Source: Thauera sedimentorum (GTDB taxonomy: Bacteria > Pseudomonadota > Gammaproteobacteria > Burkholderiales > Rhodocyclaceae). Taken from it: a stretch of DNA of 64,000 nt. The DNA lies in NCBI RefSeq assembly GCF_014489115.1, contig NZ_JACTAH010000002.1:1098586-1162585 (forward strand), read 5' to 3'. Numbering within the stretch: the first letter of the stretch is position 1; each line of letters opens with the position of its first letter. Made by a program: the position numbers and the translations under genes. The notes below the pieces were generated by a model. The model was not told the origin of the DNA. It was given only the letters and a program-made list of their open reading frames with translations, and searched no databases. Below, piece after piece: positions 9,037-18,325 of this stretch.

Positions 9037-9113
9037 TGTAGGAGCGGCCTTGGCCGCGATGCGGCGTCGTTTTATCTCAGGCCGCAATCGAGGCCAAGGC
9101 CGTTCCTACGCAG
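9037..9113. repeat. REP-like palindromic element
   Basis: Two inverted copies of the GGAGCGGCCTTGGCCGCGAT core, the second with CAATCGAGGCCAAGGCCGTTCC, separated by about 25 bp. It lies between the starts of dsbB and the end of ybiB. Confidence 0.85.
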
Positions 9114-9115
9114 GA

Positions 9116-10033
9116 TCAGGCGCGGGCCAGCGCCACCAGCGCCTCCACCTGCTCGCGCACCGGCTGCGGGATCGGCGTGCGGCCGTCCAGCATGGCGCGG
9201 ATCAGCGCAGCGTTCGCTTCCACCTCCGGGCAATCCGGCAGATCGGCCAAGGGCGGGGCGCCGCCTTCCTCGCCCGCCCAGGCGATGCGCGCCGCGCCGT
9301 CGTCGAACACCTTCATCTCCGGGCGCCGGCGCGGATTGGCGAAGGCTTCGCCCTCGGTGCCGCGCAACAGCATCGCCCGCCCGCCGTCGGCGGACAGGAA
9401 ACCGTGCATGCGCTCCAGATACTCCGGATGGGTGACCGCCACCACCCGCACGCTGTGCCCGCGGCATGGGTCGACCAGCTTGGCCATGGTGTGCGCACTG
9501 CCGCGCACGCCCATGCGCAGGCGCAGCGCCAGCAGGCGGTCGAGGCCGGGCAGCAGGGTGTCGAGCTTGAGGCAGGCCACGCGCCCGGCGCGCAGTTCGG
9601 CGCCCGCAGCTTGTGCATCGGCCGCAGGGTGGATGCCCAGCGCGGCGAGCAGCTCGAAGGGGCTCGTGCGGCTCTCGAAGTCGTGCCGGCCGTGGATCAG
9701 CACCGGCACGCCCTCGCGCGCCAGCAGCAGCGCCAGCAGCGGCATCAGGTTGGCCTGCCGGCGCGCGCCGTTGTAGGTCGGCAGCACCACGCAGCGCGGA
9801 CCCGCGGGTACGGCGACCTGCGGGGTGCGGGCGTCCATGGCGCGCTTGAAGCCGAGCAGTTCCTCGGTGGATTCGCTCTTGATGCGCAGCGCCATGACGA
9901 TGGCGCCCAGTTCCAGGTCGGGCACCTTGCCGTCCAGCATGTCGCCGAAGACGTCCTGCGCCTGGGCGGCGTCCAGTGGCCGCGCACCCTTGGCGCCTCG
10001 ACCGATTTCCTTGATGATTGGGGCGTAGCTCAT
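9116..10033 (-). CDS. ybiB: YbiB family DNA-binding protein (anthranilate phosphoribosyltransferase fold)
   Basis: A 305-residue protein with the glycosyl-transferase family 3 fold: an N-terminal helical domain (about 1-70, with ELGAIVMALRIKSESTEEL) and a phosphoribosyltransferase-like domain (LPTYNGARRQANLMPLLALLLA, and DTLLPGLDRLLALRLRMGVRGSAHTMAKL). YbiB/TrpD2 proteins share the TrpD fold but bind nucleic acid rather than making phosphoribosyl anthranilate, and in E. coli ybiB is SOS-linked. The canonical TrpD GTGGD substrate loop is absent, which supports YbiB over TrpD. The start codon at 10033 lies 59 bp from the divergent dehydrogenase gene. Confidence 0.82.
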   Translation of the reverse strand: MSYAPIIKEIGRGAKGARPLDAAQAQDVFGDMLDGKVPDLELGAIVMALRIKSESTEELLGFKRAMDARTPQVAVPAGPRCVVLPTYNGARRQANLMPLLALLLAREGVPVLIHGRHDFESRTSPFELLAALGIHPAADAQAAGAELRAGRVACLKLDTLLPGLDRLLALRLRMGVRGSAHTMAKLVDPCRGHSVRVVAVTHPEYLERMHGFLSADGGRAMLLRGTEGEAFANPRRRPEMKVFDDGAARIAWAGEEGGAPPLADLPDCPEVEANAALIRAMLDGRTPIPQPVREQVEALVALARA

Positions 10034-10092
10034 CCGGGCATTATCCGCCCGAAACCGTGCCGCGAGCCAGCGAGAACAGAGAGGAGAACAAC

Positions 10093-10974
10093 ATGGAAGT
10101 CGGATTCATCGGCCTGGGCCTGATGGGGCGCCCGATGGCGCTCAACCTGATCAAGGCCGGCCACAAGGTGCACGTGTGGAGCCGCCGGCGCGAATCGATG
10201 CAGCCGCTGCTCGACGCCGGCGCCGGCGACTGCGCCAGTGCCGCCGAGGTGGCGCGCCGCGCGCCGCTCACCATCAGCATCGTCGCCGACGCCCCGGACG
10301 TCGAGCAGGTTACCCTGGGACCGGATGGCGTGGCCGACGGCGCCGGTGCCGGCCACATCCACGTGGACATGAGCACCATCGCCCCGGCGGCGGCGCAGAA
10401 GATCGCCAGCGCGCTCGCCGGGCGCGGGGTCACCATGCTGGATGCGCCGGTCTCTGGTGGCGAGGTCGGCGCGATTGCCGGCACGCTCACTATCATGGTC
10501 GGCGGCGATGCGGGTGCGTTCGACAAGGCGAAGCCGGCCTTCGAGGCCATGGGCAAGTCGGTGACCCTGATCGGCGATTCGGGTGCCGGCCAGGTGGCCA
10601 AGGCCTGCAACCAGATCCTTACCGGCGTGGGCGTGGCGGCGGTGGCCGAGGCGCTCAACTTCGCCACCAAGAGCGGCGTGGATGCCGGCAAGGTGCGCGA
10701 AGCCCTGCTCGGCGGCTTCGCATACTCGCGCATCCTGGAAAACCACGGCCAGCGCATGCTGGACCGCAACTTCAAGCCCGGCTTCAAGGCCTGGATGCAT
10801 CAGAAGGACATGCGCATCGTCATGGAAGAGGCCCATCGCCTCGGCCTCGCGCTGCCCTCGTCGGCCGCCACCGCGCAGATGTTCAATGCGCTAGTCGGTA
10901 GCGGCATGGGCGAGGACGATTCCATCGCCATGCTCAAGCTGCTCGAGCGCATGAGCGGCGGGGAGGGCGCGTGA
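10093..10974 (+). CDS. beta-hydroxyacid dehydrogenase (2-hydroxy-3-oxopropionate reductase-like), copy 1
   Basis: A 293-residue NAD(P)-dependent enzyme of the 3-hydroxyisobutyrate dehydrogenase/tartronate semialdehyde reductase family. Features are the Rossmann motif GFIGLGLMGRPMA (4-16), the substrate motif DAPVSGGEVGA, and the catalytic lysine in GAGQVAKACNQ. It probably reduces a semialdehyde such as tartronate semialdehyde, but the exact substrate cannot be read from sequence. The ATG at 10093 follows GAGAGGAGAACAAC, a good ribosome site, so upstream in-frame codons are rejected. It overlaps the next paralogue by 4 bp (GTGA), implying co-transcription. Confidence 0.88.
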   Translation: MEVGFIGLGLMGRPMALNLIKAGHKVHVWSRRRESMQPLLDAGAGDCASAAEVARRAPLTISIVADAPDVEQVTLGPDGVADGAGAGHIHVDMSTIAPAAAQKIASALAGRGVTMLDAPVSGGEVGAIAGTLTIMVGGDAGAFDKAKPAFEAMGKSVTLIGDSGAGQVAKACNQILTGVGVAAVAEALNFATKSGVDAGKVREALLGGFAYSRILENHGQRMLDRNFKPGFKAWMHQKDMRIVMEEAHRLGLALPSSAATAQMFNALVGSGMGEDDSIAMLKLLERMSGGEGA

Positions 10975-11843
10975 AGCTCGGCTTCATCGGCCTGGGCGCC
11001 ATGGGCGCGCCCATGGCCGGCCACCTGCTCGATGCCGGGTACGAGCTCGCGGTGTGGGCACGCCGCCCCGAAGCGACCACCGCGCTCGCTGCGCGGGGTG
11101 CCCACGTGTGCGCCACGCAGGCGGCGCTCGCCGCACGTTGCGAGGTGGTCATCACCATCGTCACCAGCAGCGCGGACGTCGAGGCGCTGGCCTTCGGGCC
11201 GGAAGGGCTGGCCGAGGGTTTTGCGCCCGGTGCGGTGCACGTGGACATGAGCACCATCGCCCCCGGCATGGCGCGCGACCTGGCTGCCCGCTATGCCGAA
11301 CGCGGCATAGGCTGGCTGGACGCGCCGGTGTCCGGTGGCGAACAGGCCGCGCGCGCGGCGGCGCTGGCGATCATGGCCGGTGGTGAGGCTGCGGTGCTGG
11401 AGCGGGTGCGCCCGCTGCTGGAGATCCTGGGCAAGCGCATCGTGCATGTGGGCGAAGCCGGGGCAGGCCAGGTGGCCAAGGCCTGCAACCAGATGATCAT
11501 GGTCAACGCCATCCAGGCCTGTGCCGAAGCCATGCACCTGGCGCGTGCCCACGGGGTGGACCTCGCCGCGGTGCGCCACGCGCTGATGGGCGGTTCGGCC
11601 GCCTCCAAGGTGCTGGAGCTGATGGGCGAGCGCATGGTGGCGCGCGAGTTCGGCGCCGGCATCGAGGCCCGCCTGCACCACAAGGACTTCGGCCTGCTGC
11701 TGGCCGACGCCTGTCGTCTCGGCGTGCCGCTGCCGGTGGCGGCGCAGACCGGCCAGCAGCTCAACGCGCTGATGGCCGCCGGCTGGGGGCGGGACGACAC
11801 GTCAAGCCTGCTGCGGGTGCTGGAGGCCGAAGCCCCCGTGTAG
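10971..11843 (+). CDS. beta-hydroxyacid dehydrogenase, copy 2
   Basis: A 290-residue paralogue of the preceding gene, starting at GTG within the GTGA overlap. The same landmarks appear: GFIGLGAMGAPMA, HVDMSTIAP, DAPVSGGE and the catalytic lysine in GAGQVAKACNQ. The pair therefore looks like an old tandem duplication with diverged substrate-pocket regions (compare FAYSRILENHG with GSAASKVLELMG). A semialdehyde or 3-hydroxyacid substrate is expected. The TAG stop codon is the first triplet of a repeat element, so the C-terminus may have been set by that insertion. Confidence 0.86.
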   Translation: MKLGFIGLGAMGAPMAGHLLDAGYELAVWARRPEATTALAARGAHVCATQAALAARCEVVITIVTSSADVEALAFGPEGLAEGFAPGAVHVDMSTIAPGMARDLAARYAERGIGWLDAPVSGGEQAARAAALAIMAGGEAAVLERVRPLLEILGKRIVHVGEAGAGQVAKACNQMIMVNAIQACAEAMHLARAHGVDLAAVRHALMGGSAASKVLELMGERMVAREFGAGIEARLHHKDFGLLLADACRLGVPLPVAAQTGQQLNALMAAGWGRDDTSSLLRVLEAEAPV

Positions 11844-11915
11844 GAGCGGCCTTGGCCGCGATTGCGATGTCCGTCCTTGCCACGCGCCGCATCGCGGCCA
11901 AGGCCGCTCCCACAG
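11841..11915. repeat. REP-like palindromic element
   Basis: TAGGAGCGGCCTTGGCCGCG faces ATCGCGGCCAAGGCCGCTCC. The first three bases are the stop codon of the preceding dehydrogenase. Confidence 0.88.
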
Positions 11916-11924
11916 GGCAGCGTT

Positions 11925-12586
11925 TCAGCTGCGGTCCTGGTCCTGCGGCTGGCCGTACCAGCTGAAGCGCGCGACCACCTCGGCCATCTCAGCATCCGAC
12001 AGCAGCGCCGGCTCGCCCAGCTGCAGGGTGCGCCAGTACTGCTCGCACAGCATCTCGAACTCGATCGCCAGCGCCAGCGCGTGCGCGGTGTCGCGCCCGA
12101 ACACCACCATGCCGTGGTTGGCCAGCAGGCAGGCGCAGCGCTCTTCCAGTGCGGCCAGCGCCAGGTCGGACAGCGCCTGGGTGCCGAAGGTGGCATAGCC
12201 GGCGCAGCGCACGGTGGAGCCGCCGAAGCGCGCGATCATGTAGTGGAAGGGGGGGATTTCCGCGCGCCGGCAGGCCAGCGCGGTAGCGAAGGGCGGATGG
12301 GCGTGCACGATGGCGCCGGCCTCGGGGCGGCGGGCGTAGATGTCGTGGTGCAGCCGCCACTCGGAGGAGGGCGCTCGCGTGCCCTGCGGGATGCCGTCGG
12401 GCGACATCGTCACCATGTCCGCCGGGCTGCAGGCCTCGGCCGGCAGGCCGGTGGGGGTGATCAGGTAGCTGCCGTCGGAACCGAGCCGCAGGCTGGCGTT
12501 GCCCGCGGTGCCGACGTTAAGGCGCGCCGCGCCCATCGCGCGGGCGGTGGCGAGCAGGGCCTCGCGCTGGGCGGCGCTGGCATCCA

Positions 12587-12587
<1 letters not shown>
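11925..12587 (-). CDS. class II aldolase, FucA-like; probable methylthioribulose-1-phosphate aldolase
   Basis: A 220-residue zinc aldolase/dehydratase-family protein. Metal ligands are H95, H97 (HAHPPF) and H158 (LLANHGM), with the catalytic-type Glu76 in PSSEWRLH. Several stretches match E. coli L-fuculose-phosphate aldolase (LNxGTAGN, LITPTGLP, HYMIARFGG, YATFGT) more closely than what I recall of MtnB dehydratases. It starts in a TGATG overlap with the mtnA stop, so the two are translationally coupled. With MtnA supplying 5-methylthioribulose 1-phosphate, the likely reaction is cleavage to dihydroxyacetone phosphate and methylthioacetaldehyde (the DHAP shunt). MtnB is the alternative. Confidence 0.75.
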
Positions 12588-13663
<1,076 letters not shown>

Positions 13664-13761
13664 GAGGGGGATTCTACCAAGTGCGGTGTGGCCGTTTCCA
13701 AAGCTGACCGGCCTCTGCCACAATCGTTCGTCCAGTCCTTCCCGCCGTCGTGCCCGCCGCC

Positions 13762-14934
13762 ATGCCGAACTTCCCCGCCCCCGTCGCCTCCCGTCTGCCC
13801 AAGGTCGGCACCACCATCTTCACGGTCATGTCCAGGCTCGCCCAGGAATGCGGCGCCATCAACCTGTCGCAGGGCTATCCCGACTTCAACGCCGAAGACC
13901 TGCTGTTCGAGCGCGTCGCGCACTGGATGCGCGCCGGGGCCAACCAGTACCCGCCGATGGCTGGCGTGCCCGCGCTGCGCGAGGCGATCGCGCGCAAGGT
14001 CGAGGCGCTCTGCGGCACCGCCTACGACGTGGACAGCGAGATCACCGTGACCGCGGGCGCCACCCAGGCCCTGTTCACCGCGGTGGCGGCGTTGGTGCAT
14101 CCGGGTGACGAGGTGATCGTCTTCGAGCCGGTGTACGACTCCTACGCCCCGGCCATCGAGCTGCAGGGCGGCACGGTGGTGCGCATGCGCCTGTCCGCTC
14201 CCGACTACCGTCCGGACTGGGCGGCGGTGGCTGCCGCCATCACCCCGCGCACCCGCATGATCATGATCAACTCGCCGCACAACCCCACCGCCACGGTGTG
14301 GAGCGCGGACGACATGGCACAGCTGGCCGCGCTCACCCGAGACACCGGCATCGTGGTGGTGTCCGACGAGGTGTACGAGCACATCGTCTTCGACGGCGTC
14401 CGCCACGAGAGCTGTGCCCGCCACCCGGAGCTGGCCGCGCGCAGCCTGATCGTCTCCAGCTTCGGCAAGACCTATCACATCACCGGCTGGAAGGTGGGCT
14501 ACGTGGTCGGCCCGCGCGAGCTGATGGCCGAGTTCCGCAAGGTGCACCAGTTCAACGTGTTCACCGTGAATACCCCGGTGCAGCACGCCCTGGCCGACTA
14601 CATGGCGGACGCCAGCCGCCACCTCGGCCTGGCCGCCTTCTACCAGGACAAGCGCGACTTCTTCCGCAACGCGATGGCCGCTTCGCGTTTCGAGCTGCTG
14701 CCCTCGCGCGGCACCTATTTCCAGCTTGCGCGCTATCACGCGCTCTCCGATCTGCCGGACACCGCCTTCTGCGAGTACCTGACCCGCGAGGTCGGTGTGG
14801 CGGCGATTCCGGTCTCCGCCTTCTTCGCCGATGGCCATGACGACCGCGTGGTGCGTTTCTGTTTCGCCAAGAACGAGGACACCCTGGCGCAGGCCTGCGA
14901 GCGGCTCACACGACTGACGCAGTCGGCCATGTAG
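13762..14934 (+). CDS. pyridoxal phosphate aminotransferase, methionine (YbdL)-type
   Basis: A 390-residue class I/II aminotransferase. It shows INLSQGYPDF at the N-terminus, NSPHNPTA (PLP-binding Asn), SDEVYEHIVFDG (PLP-binding Asp/Tyr), and the Schiff-base lysine in SSFGKTYHITGWKVGY. These motifs match YbdL-like methionine aminotransferases and kynurenine aminotransferases. Divergence from mtnA suggests transamination of 2-keto-4-methylthiobutyrate or methionine, but this rests on context. ATG at 13762 is preferred to GTG at 13750. The stop TAG is the first triplet of a repeat element. Confidence 0.87.
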   Translation: MPNFPAPVASRLPKVGTTIFTVMSRLAQECGAINLSQGYPDFNAEDLLFERVAHWMRAGANQYPPMAGVPALREAIARKVEALCGTAYDVDSEITVTAGATQALFTAVAALVHPGDEVIVFEPVYDSYAPAIELQGGTVVRMRLSAPDYRPDWAAVAAAITPRTRMIMINSPHNPTATVWSADDMAQLAALTRDTGIVVVSDEVYEHIVFDGVRHESCARHPELAARSLIVSSFGKTYHITGWKVGYVVGPRELMAEFRKVHQFNVFTVNTPVQHALADYMADASRHLGLAAFYQDKRDFFRNAMAASRFELLPSRGTYFQLARYHALSDLPDTAFCEYLTREVGVAAIPVSAFFADGHDDRVVRFCFAKNEDTLAQACERLTRLTQSAM

Positions 14935-15003
14935 GAGCGGCCTTGGCCGCGATGCGATGTTCGTGTTGCCGGGAGCCGCATCGCGGCCAAGGCCGCTCCT
15001 ACA
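14932..15003. repeat. REP-like palindromic element
   Basis: Perfect-core inverted pair TAGGAGCGGCCTTGGCCGCG and ATCGCGGCCAAGGCCGCTCC. It supplies the TAG stop of the aminotransferase gene. Confidence 0.88.
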
Positions 15004-15082
15004 TTGGCAAACGTGCCGGCCCCGGCCCTACCCCCATGCTAAACTGCGCCCGCATATTTCTCCCTGACCGCCGCGTGTCCCC

Positions 15083-15325
15083 GTGCGCAATCTGCTGATC
15101 TTCATTCTCGTCCTGATCGTCATCTGGTGGGTGCGGCGCGCCCTGCAGAAACCGCGTGCCGGCCGGGGGGGCGGGGCCTCCGACGAAGGGCGCCGGCAGA
15201 CGCCGGAGCGCATGCTGGCCTGCGCGCATTGCGGCGTGCATGTGCCGGAAAGTGAAGGCGTCCAGGCGGGTGAACATTTCTTCTGCAGCGAGGCGCACCG
15301 CAAGCTGGGTGCCAGGCGCGGCTGA
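15083..15325 (+). CDS. PP0621-like small membrane/zinc-ribbon protein
   Basis: An 80-residue protein with one N-terminal TM helix (RNLLIFILVLIVIWWVRRAL) and a C-terminal putative metal-binding module (CAHCGVHVPESEG, then FFCSEAHRKLG). It starts at GTG 15083. It ends one base before the pilS ATG, so it is probably translated with pilS and pilR. Small proteins of this kind are widespread in front of two-component or pilus genes in beta- and gammaproteobacteria. The function is unknown. The CxxC plus C-x3-H pattern suggests zinc binding, but this is inference. Confidence 0.8.
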   Translation: MRNLLIFILVLIVIWWVRRALQKPRAGRGGGASDEGRRQTPERMLACAHCGVHVPESEGVQAGEHFFCSEAHRKLGARRG

Positions 15326-16891
15326 ATGAGCGAGGCGACGACGGCCGGCATCGGCGAGTTCGACCAGGCGCGCCGCGCGTCGCTGCGTTACTTCAACCTG
15401 TTCCGCCTGATCCTCGCCGGGGTGTTCGTGGCGGCCGGTCACGAACTCAACCTCGGCGGCGCCGCGCCGCGCACCTTCCTCGCGGTGTCGGCCGCGTATC
15501 TCGCCGCGGTGCTGCTGCTGGGTTTCCCCGACGCGGTGCGGCGCATCGGCTTCGACCGCATCGCCAACCTGCAGGGTGTCATCGACATCTGCGTGCTGGC
15601 AGTGCTGATGTGGGCAAGCGGCGGCTATCGCAGCGGCCTGCCGGTGCTGATGATGGCGGTGCTCGCCGGTTCGGGCCTGGTTTCGCGCGAGCGCACGGTG
15701 CTCTTCCATGCGGCGCTGGCCACGGTGCTGGTGCTGTCGGAGAACGCCTGGCGCTTCGTCAGCGGCGGCACGCCGGGGGATTTCTTCCAGGTCGGCATGG
15801 CCTGCGCGGGCTTCTTTGCCATCGCCATCGTCGCCCGTCTGCTCGCCCGTCGCGCCCAGGCCAACGAATCGCTGGCAGCGCGCCGAGGCGCCGAACTCGC
15901 CAGCCAGCAGGCCATCAACGAGCGCATCATCCGCGACATGCAGGACGGGGTGATCGTGCTCGGCGCGGACGGGCGCATCCGCCACGCCAATCCGCGCGCA
16001 TCCGAACTGCTGGGCATCGACCTGGCCGAAGGCGCCCTGCTGGCCGAACTGGACCCGGCCCTGCCCGCCTGCATGCTCGACGGCAGCTGCGAGGACACCG
16101 GGCTCGGCCGCATGGGGCGCGCCGGCCGCAGCCTGCGCTGCCGCACGGTCGGCGCCGGCGACGGCGCGGGCGGCAGCGGTGACACGGTGATCTACCTGAC
16201 CGACTTCGAGGAGATCCAGCGCCAGATCCAGCAATCCAAGCTCGCCGCCCTCGGCCGGCTCACCGCCAGCATGGCCCACGAGATCCGCAATCCGCTGTCG
16301 GCGGTGTCGCAGGCCGCGGAGTTGCTGGAAGAGGAAAAGCGCGGCGACATGCAGGCGCGCCTGATCCGCATCATCAACGACAACGCGCGCCGCATCGAAC
16401 GCATGGTGCGCGACGTGCTCGCGCTCGGCCGGCGCGACGAAGTGCTGCCCGACGCCATCGCGCTGCGCGACTTCATTGTTGCCCTGGTCGAGGAGTCCTG
16501 TCTCGGGCGCGACGATGAGCGCCAGATCTACCGTATCGAGATCGACCCGGCGCTCACTTTCGCGGCCGACCGCGCGCACCTGCAGCAGATTCTCGCCAAC
16601 CTGGTCGGCAATGCGCGGCGCTACTGCAGCGGCAGCCCGGGGGCGATCCAACTGCGGGCGGAAGCCCCCGAGCCCGGAACCGTGGTCCTGCACGTTGCCG
16701 ACGACGGCCCGGGCATCCCGCCGGGCGACCGCGCTAAAATCTTCGAACCCTTCTTCACCTCCCACCCCAAGGGGACGGGGCTGGGCCTGTACATCGCCCG
16801 CGAACTCGCCGAAGCCAACGGCGCGGCGCTCGAACTGGCGCCCAGCGATACCGGCGCCCACTTCATCCTCGCCGGCCGGAGCAAGCCATGA
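15326..16891 (+). CDS. pilS: PilS-type sensor histidine kinase
   Basis: A 521-residue kinase with about six TM helices in residues 20-190, a PAS-like region (about 205-290, RDMQDGVIVLGADGRIRHANP), a HisKA domain with phosphoacceptor His in SMAHEIRNPL, and an HATPase core with N box (NLVGNARRY), G1 (DDGPGIP) and G2 (GTGLGLYIA). The topology and adjacency to pilR identify PilS, which senses membrane pilin levels and controls PilR phosphorylation. It overlaps pilR by 4 bp (ATGA). The sigma-54 pilin promoter at 24.93 kb is the probable target of the pair. Confidence 0.92.
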   Translation: MSEATTAGIGEFDQARRASLRYFNLFRLILAGVFVAAGHELNLGGAAPRTFLAVSAAYLAAVLLLGFPDAVRRIGFDRIANLQGVIDICVLAVLMWASGGYRSGLPVLMMAVLAGSGLVSRERTVLFHAALATVLVLSENAWRFVSGGTPGDFFQVGMACAGFFAIAIVARLLARRAQANESLAARRGAELASQQAINERIIRDMQDGVIVLGADGRIRHANPRASELLGIDLAEGALLAELDPALPACMLDGSCEDTGLGRMGRAGRSLRCRTVGAGDGAGGSGDTVIYLTDFEEIQRQIQQSKLAALGRLTASMAHEIRNPLSAVSQAAELLEEEKRGDMQARLIRIINDNARRIERMVRDVLALGRRDEVLPDAIALRDFIVALVEESCLGRDDERQIYRIEIDPALTFAADRAHLQQILANLVGNARRYCSGSPGAIQLRAEAPEPGTVVLHVADDGPGIPPGDRAKIFEPFFTSHPKGTGLGLYIARELAEANGAALELAPSDTGAHFILAGRSKP

Positions 16892-18267
16892 ACAACGAAG
16901 ACCGCAGGGCGTCCTCGCGCACCGCCGATGTGCTGGTGGTGGACGACGAGGACGACATCCGCGAACTCATCGAGCTGTCGCTGCTGCGCATGGGCCTGGC
17001 CTGCGACACCGCGGGCTCGGTGGGCGAGGCGCGCACGCTGCTGGACGAACGCCGCTACCGCCTGTGCCTCACCGACATGCGCCTGCCCGACGGCGACGGA
17101 CTGGAACTGGTCGAGTACATCCAGGGCCATCAGCCCGGCCTGCAGGTCGCGGTGATCACCGCCTTCGGCAGCATCGAGACCGCCATTCGCGCGCTCAAGC
17201 TGGGTGCCTTTGACTTCGTCACCAAACCGGTGGAACTCAAGCGCCTGCGCGAGCTGGTCGCCCACGCGCTGCGCAGTCCCGCCGAGGATGCGGTCGATGC
17301 CGGCGGGCGCCAGCTCATTGGCCGTTCGGCGGCGCTCGAGCAACTGCGCGGGCAGATCGCCAAGCTGGCACGCAACCAGGCGCCGGTATTCATCCACGGC
17401 GAATCCGGCACCGGCAAGGAAGTCATCGCCCGCCTCATCCACTCGCTCGGCCCGCGCGCGGCCGGCCCCTTCGTGCCGGTGAACTGCGGCGCCATCTCGC
17501 CCGAGCTGATGGAAAGCGAGTTCTTCGGCCACAAGAAGGGCAGCTTCACCGGCGCCGCCAGCGACAAGCAGGGCCTCTTCCAGGCCGCCAGCGGCGGCAC
17601 GCTGTTCCTCGACGAAGTAGCCGAACTGCCGCTCGCCATGCAGGTGAAGCTCCTGCGCGCCATCCAGGAGCGCGCCGTGCGCCCGGTGGGTGCGCACGGC
17701 GAGGAACCGGTGGATGTGCGCATCCTCTCCGCCTCGCACCGCGACCTCGCGCAACTGGTGGCCGACAACCGCTTCCGCCAGGATCTCTACTTCCGCATCA
17801 ACGTCATCACCCTGCGCGTGCCGGCGTTGCGCGAGCGCCCGGAAGACATCCCGGACCTCGCCGCCCACGTGCTCGCCCGCCTGGCCGAGCGCGAAGGCAC
17901 CGCCCCGCGCCGCCTGTCCATGGACGCGCTTTCCGCCCTGCAGCGCCACCCCTTCCCGGGCAACGTGCGCGAACTGGAGAACCTGCTGGAGCGTGCCTGC
18001 GCCCTGTGCGAAGGCGAGCAGATCGGCCTGCAGGACATCGACCTGCACCCCACCGAAGGCCTGCTGCGCGCCATGCCCCGCTTCGATACCGGCGAGTTCG
18101 ACTCCCCCGACGACCCCGGTGCGCAGGACGAGGACAGCGACGACGAACGCATCCGCGTGCTGCGCATGCTCGACGAAACCCGCTGGAACCGCTCGGCCGC
18201 AGCGCGCCGGTTGGGCATGACCCTGCGGCAGCTGCGCTACCGGCTGCAGAAGTGGGGGATGGAGTGA
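16888..18267 (+). CDS. pilR: PilR-type sigma-54 response regulator
   Basis: A 459-residue NtrC-family activator. The receiver domain (residues 14-125) has VVDDEDD and phosphoacceptor Asp63 in LTDMRLPDGDG. The AAA+ domain has Walker A GESGTGKE, the sigma-54 contact loop GSFTGA (a Ser variant of GAFTGA), and LFLDEVAELP. A Fis-type HTH ends the protein (RSAAARRLGMTLRQLRYRLQ). It would activate transcription with RpoN. The best target in the window is the short pilin gene at 25.0 kb, which has a GG-N10-GC promoter and several upstream TGTC sites. Confidence 0.93.
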   Translation: MNNEDRRASSRTADVLVVDDEDDIRELIELSLLRMGLACDTAGSVGEARTLLDERRYRLCLTDMRLPDGDGLELVEYIQGHQPGLQVAVITAFGSIETAIRALKLGAFDFVTKPVELKRLRELVAHALRSPAEDAVDAGGRQLIGRSAALEQLRGQIAKLARNQAPVFIHGESGTGKEVIARLIHSLGPRAAGPFVPVNCGAISPELMESEFFGHKKGSFTGAASDKQGLFQAASGGTLFLDEVAELPLAMQVKLLRAIQERAVRPVGAHGEEPVDVRILSASHRDLAQLVADNRFRQDLYFRINVITLRVPALRERPEDIPDLAAHVLARLAEREGTAPRRLSMDALSALQRHPFPGNVRELENLLERACALCEGEQIGLQDIDLHPTEGLLRAMPRFDTGEFDSPDDPGAQDEDSDDERIRVLRMLDETRWNRSAAARRLGMTLRQLRYRLQKWGME

Positions 18268-18325
18268 GTACTTTCCGGCAGTAGCGCCCCTGAGGAGTTC
18301 GTCGCTCGGGTGAAATGACACATGC

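Noticed and set aside
9116..10033. Anthranilate phosphoribosyltransferase (TrpD)
   Set aside because: The fold is similar, but the GTGGD loop is missing and no other trp genes are nearby; YbiB fits.
15004..15082. tRNA or other structural RNA in the short gap before the PP0621-like gene
   Set aside because: No cloverleaf, TTCGANNC loop or CCA end could be found there or elsewhere in the window.
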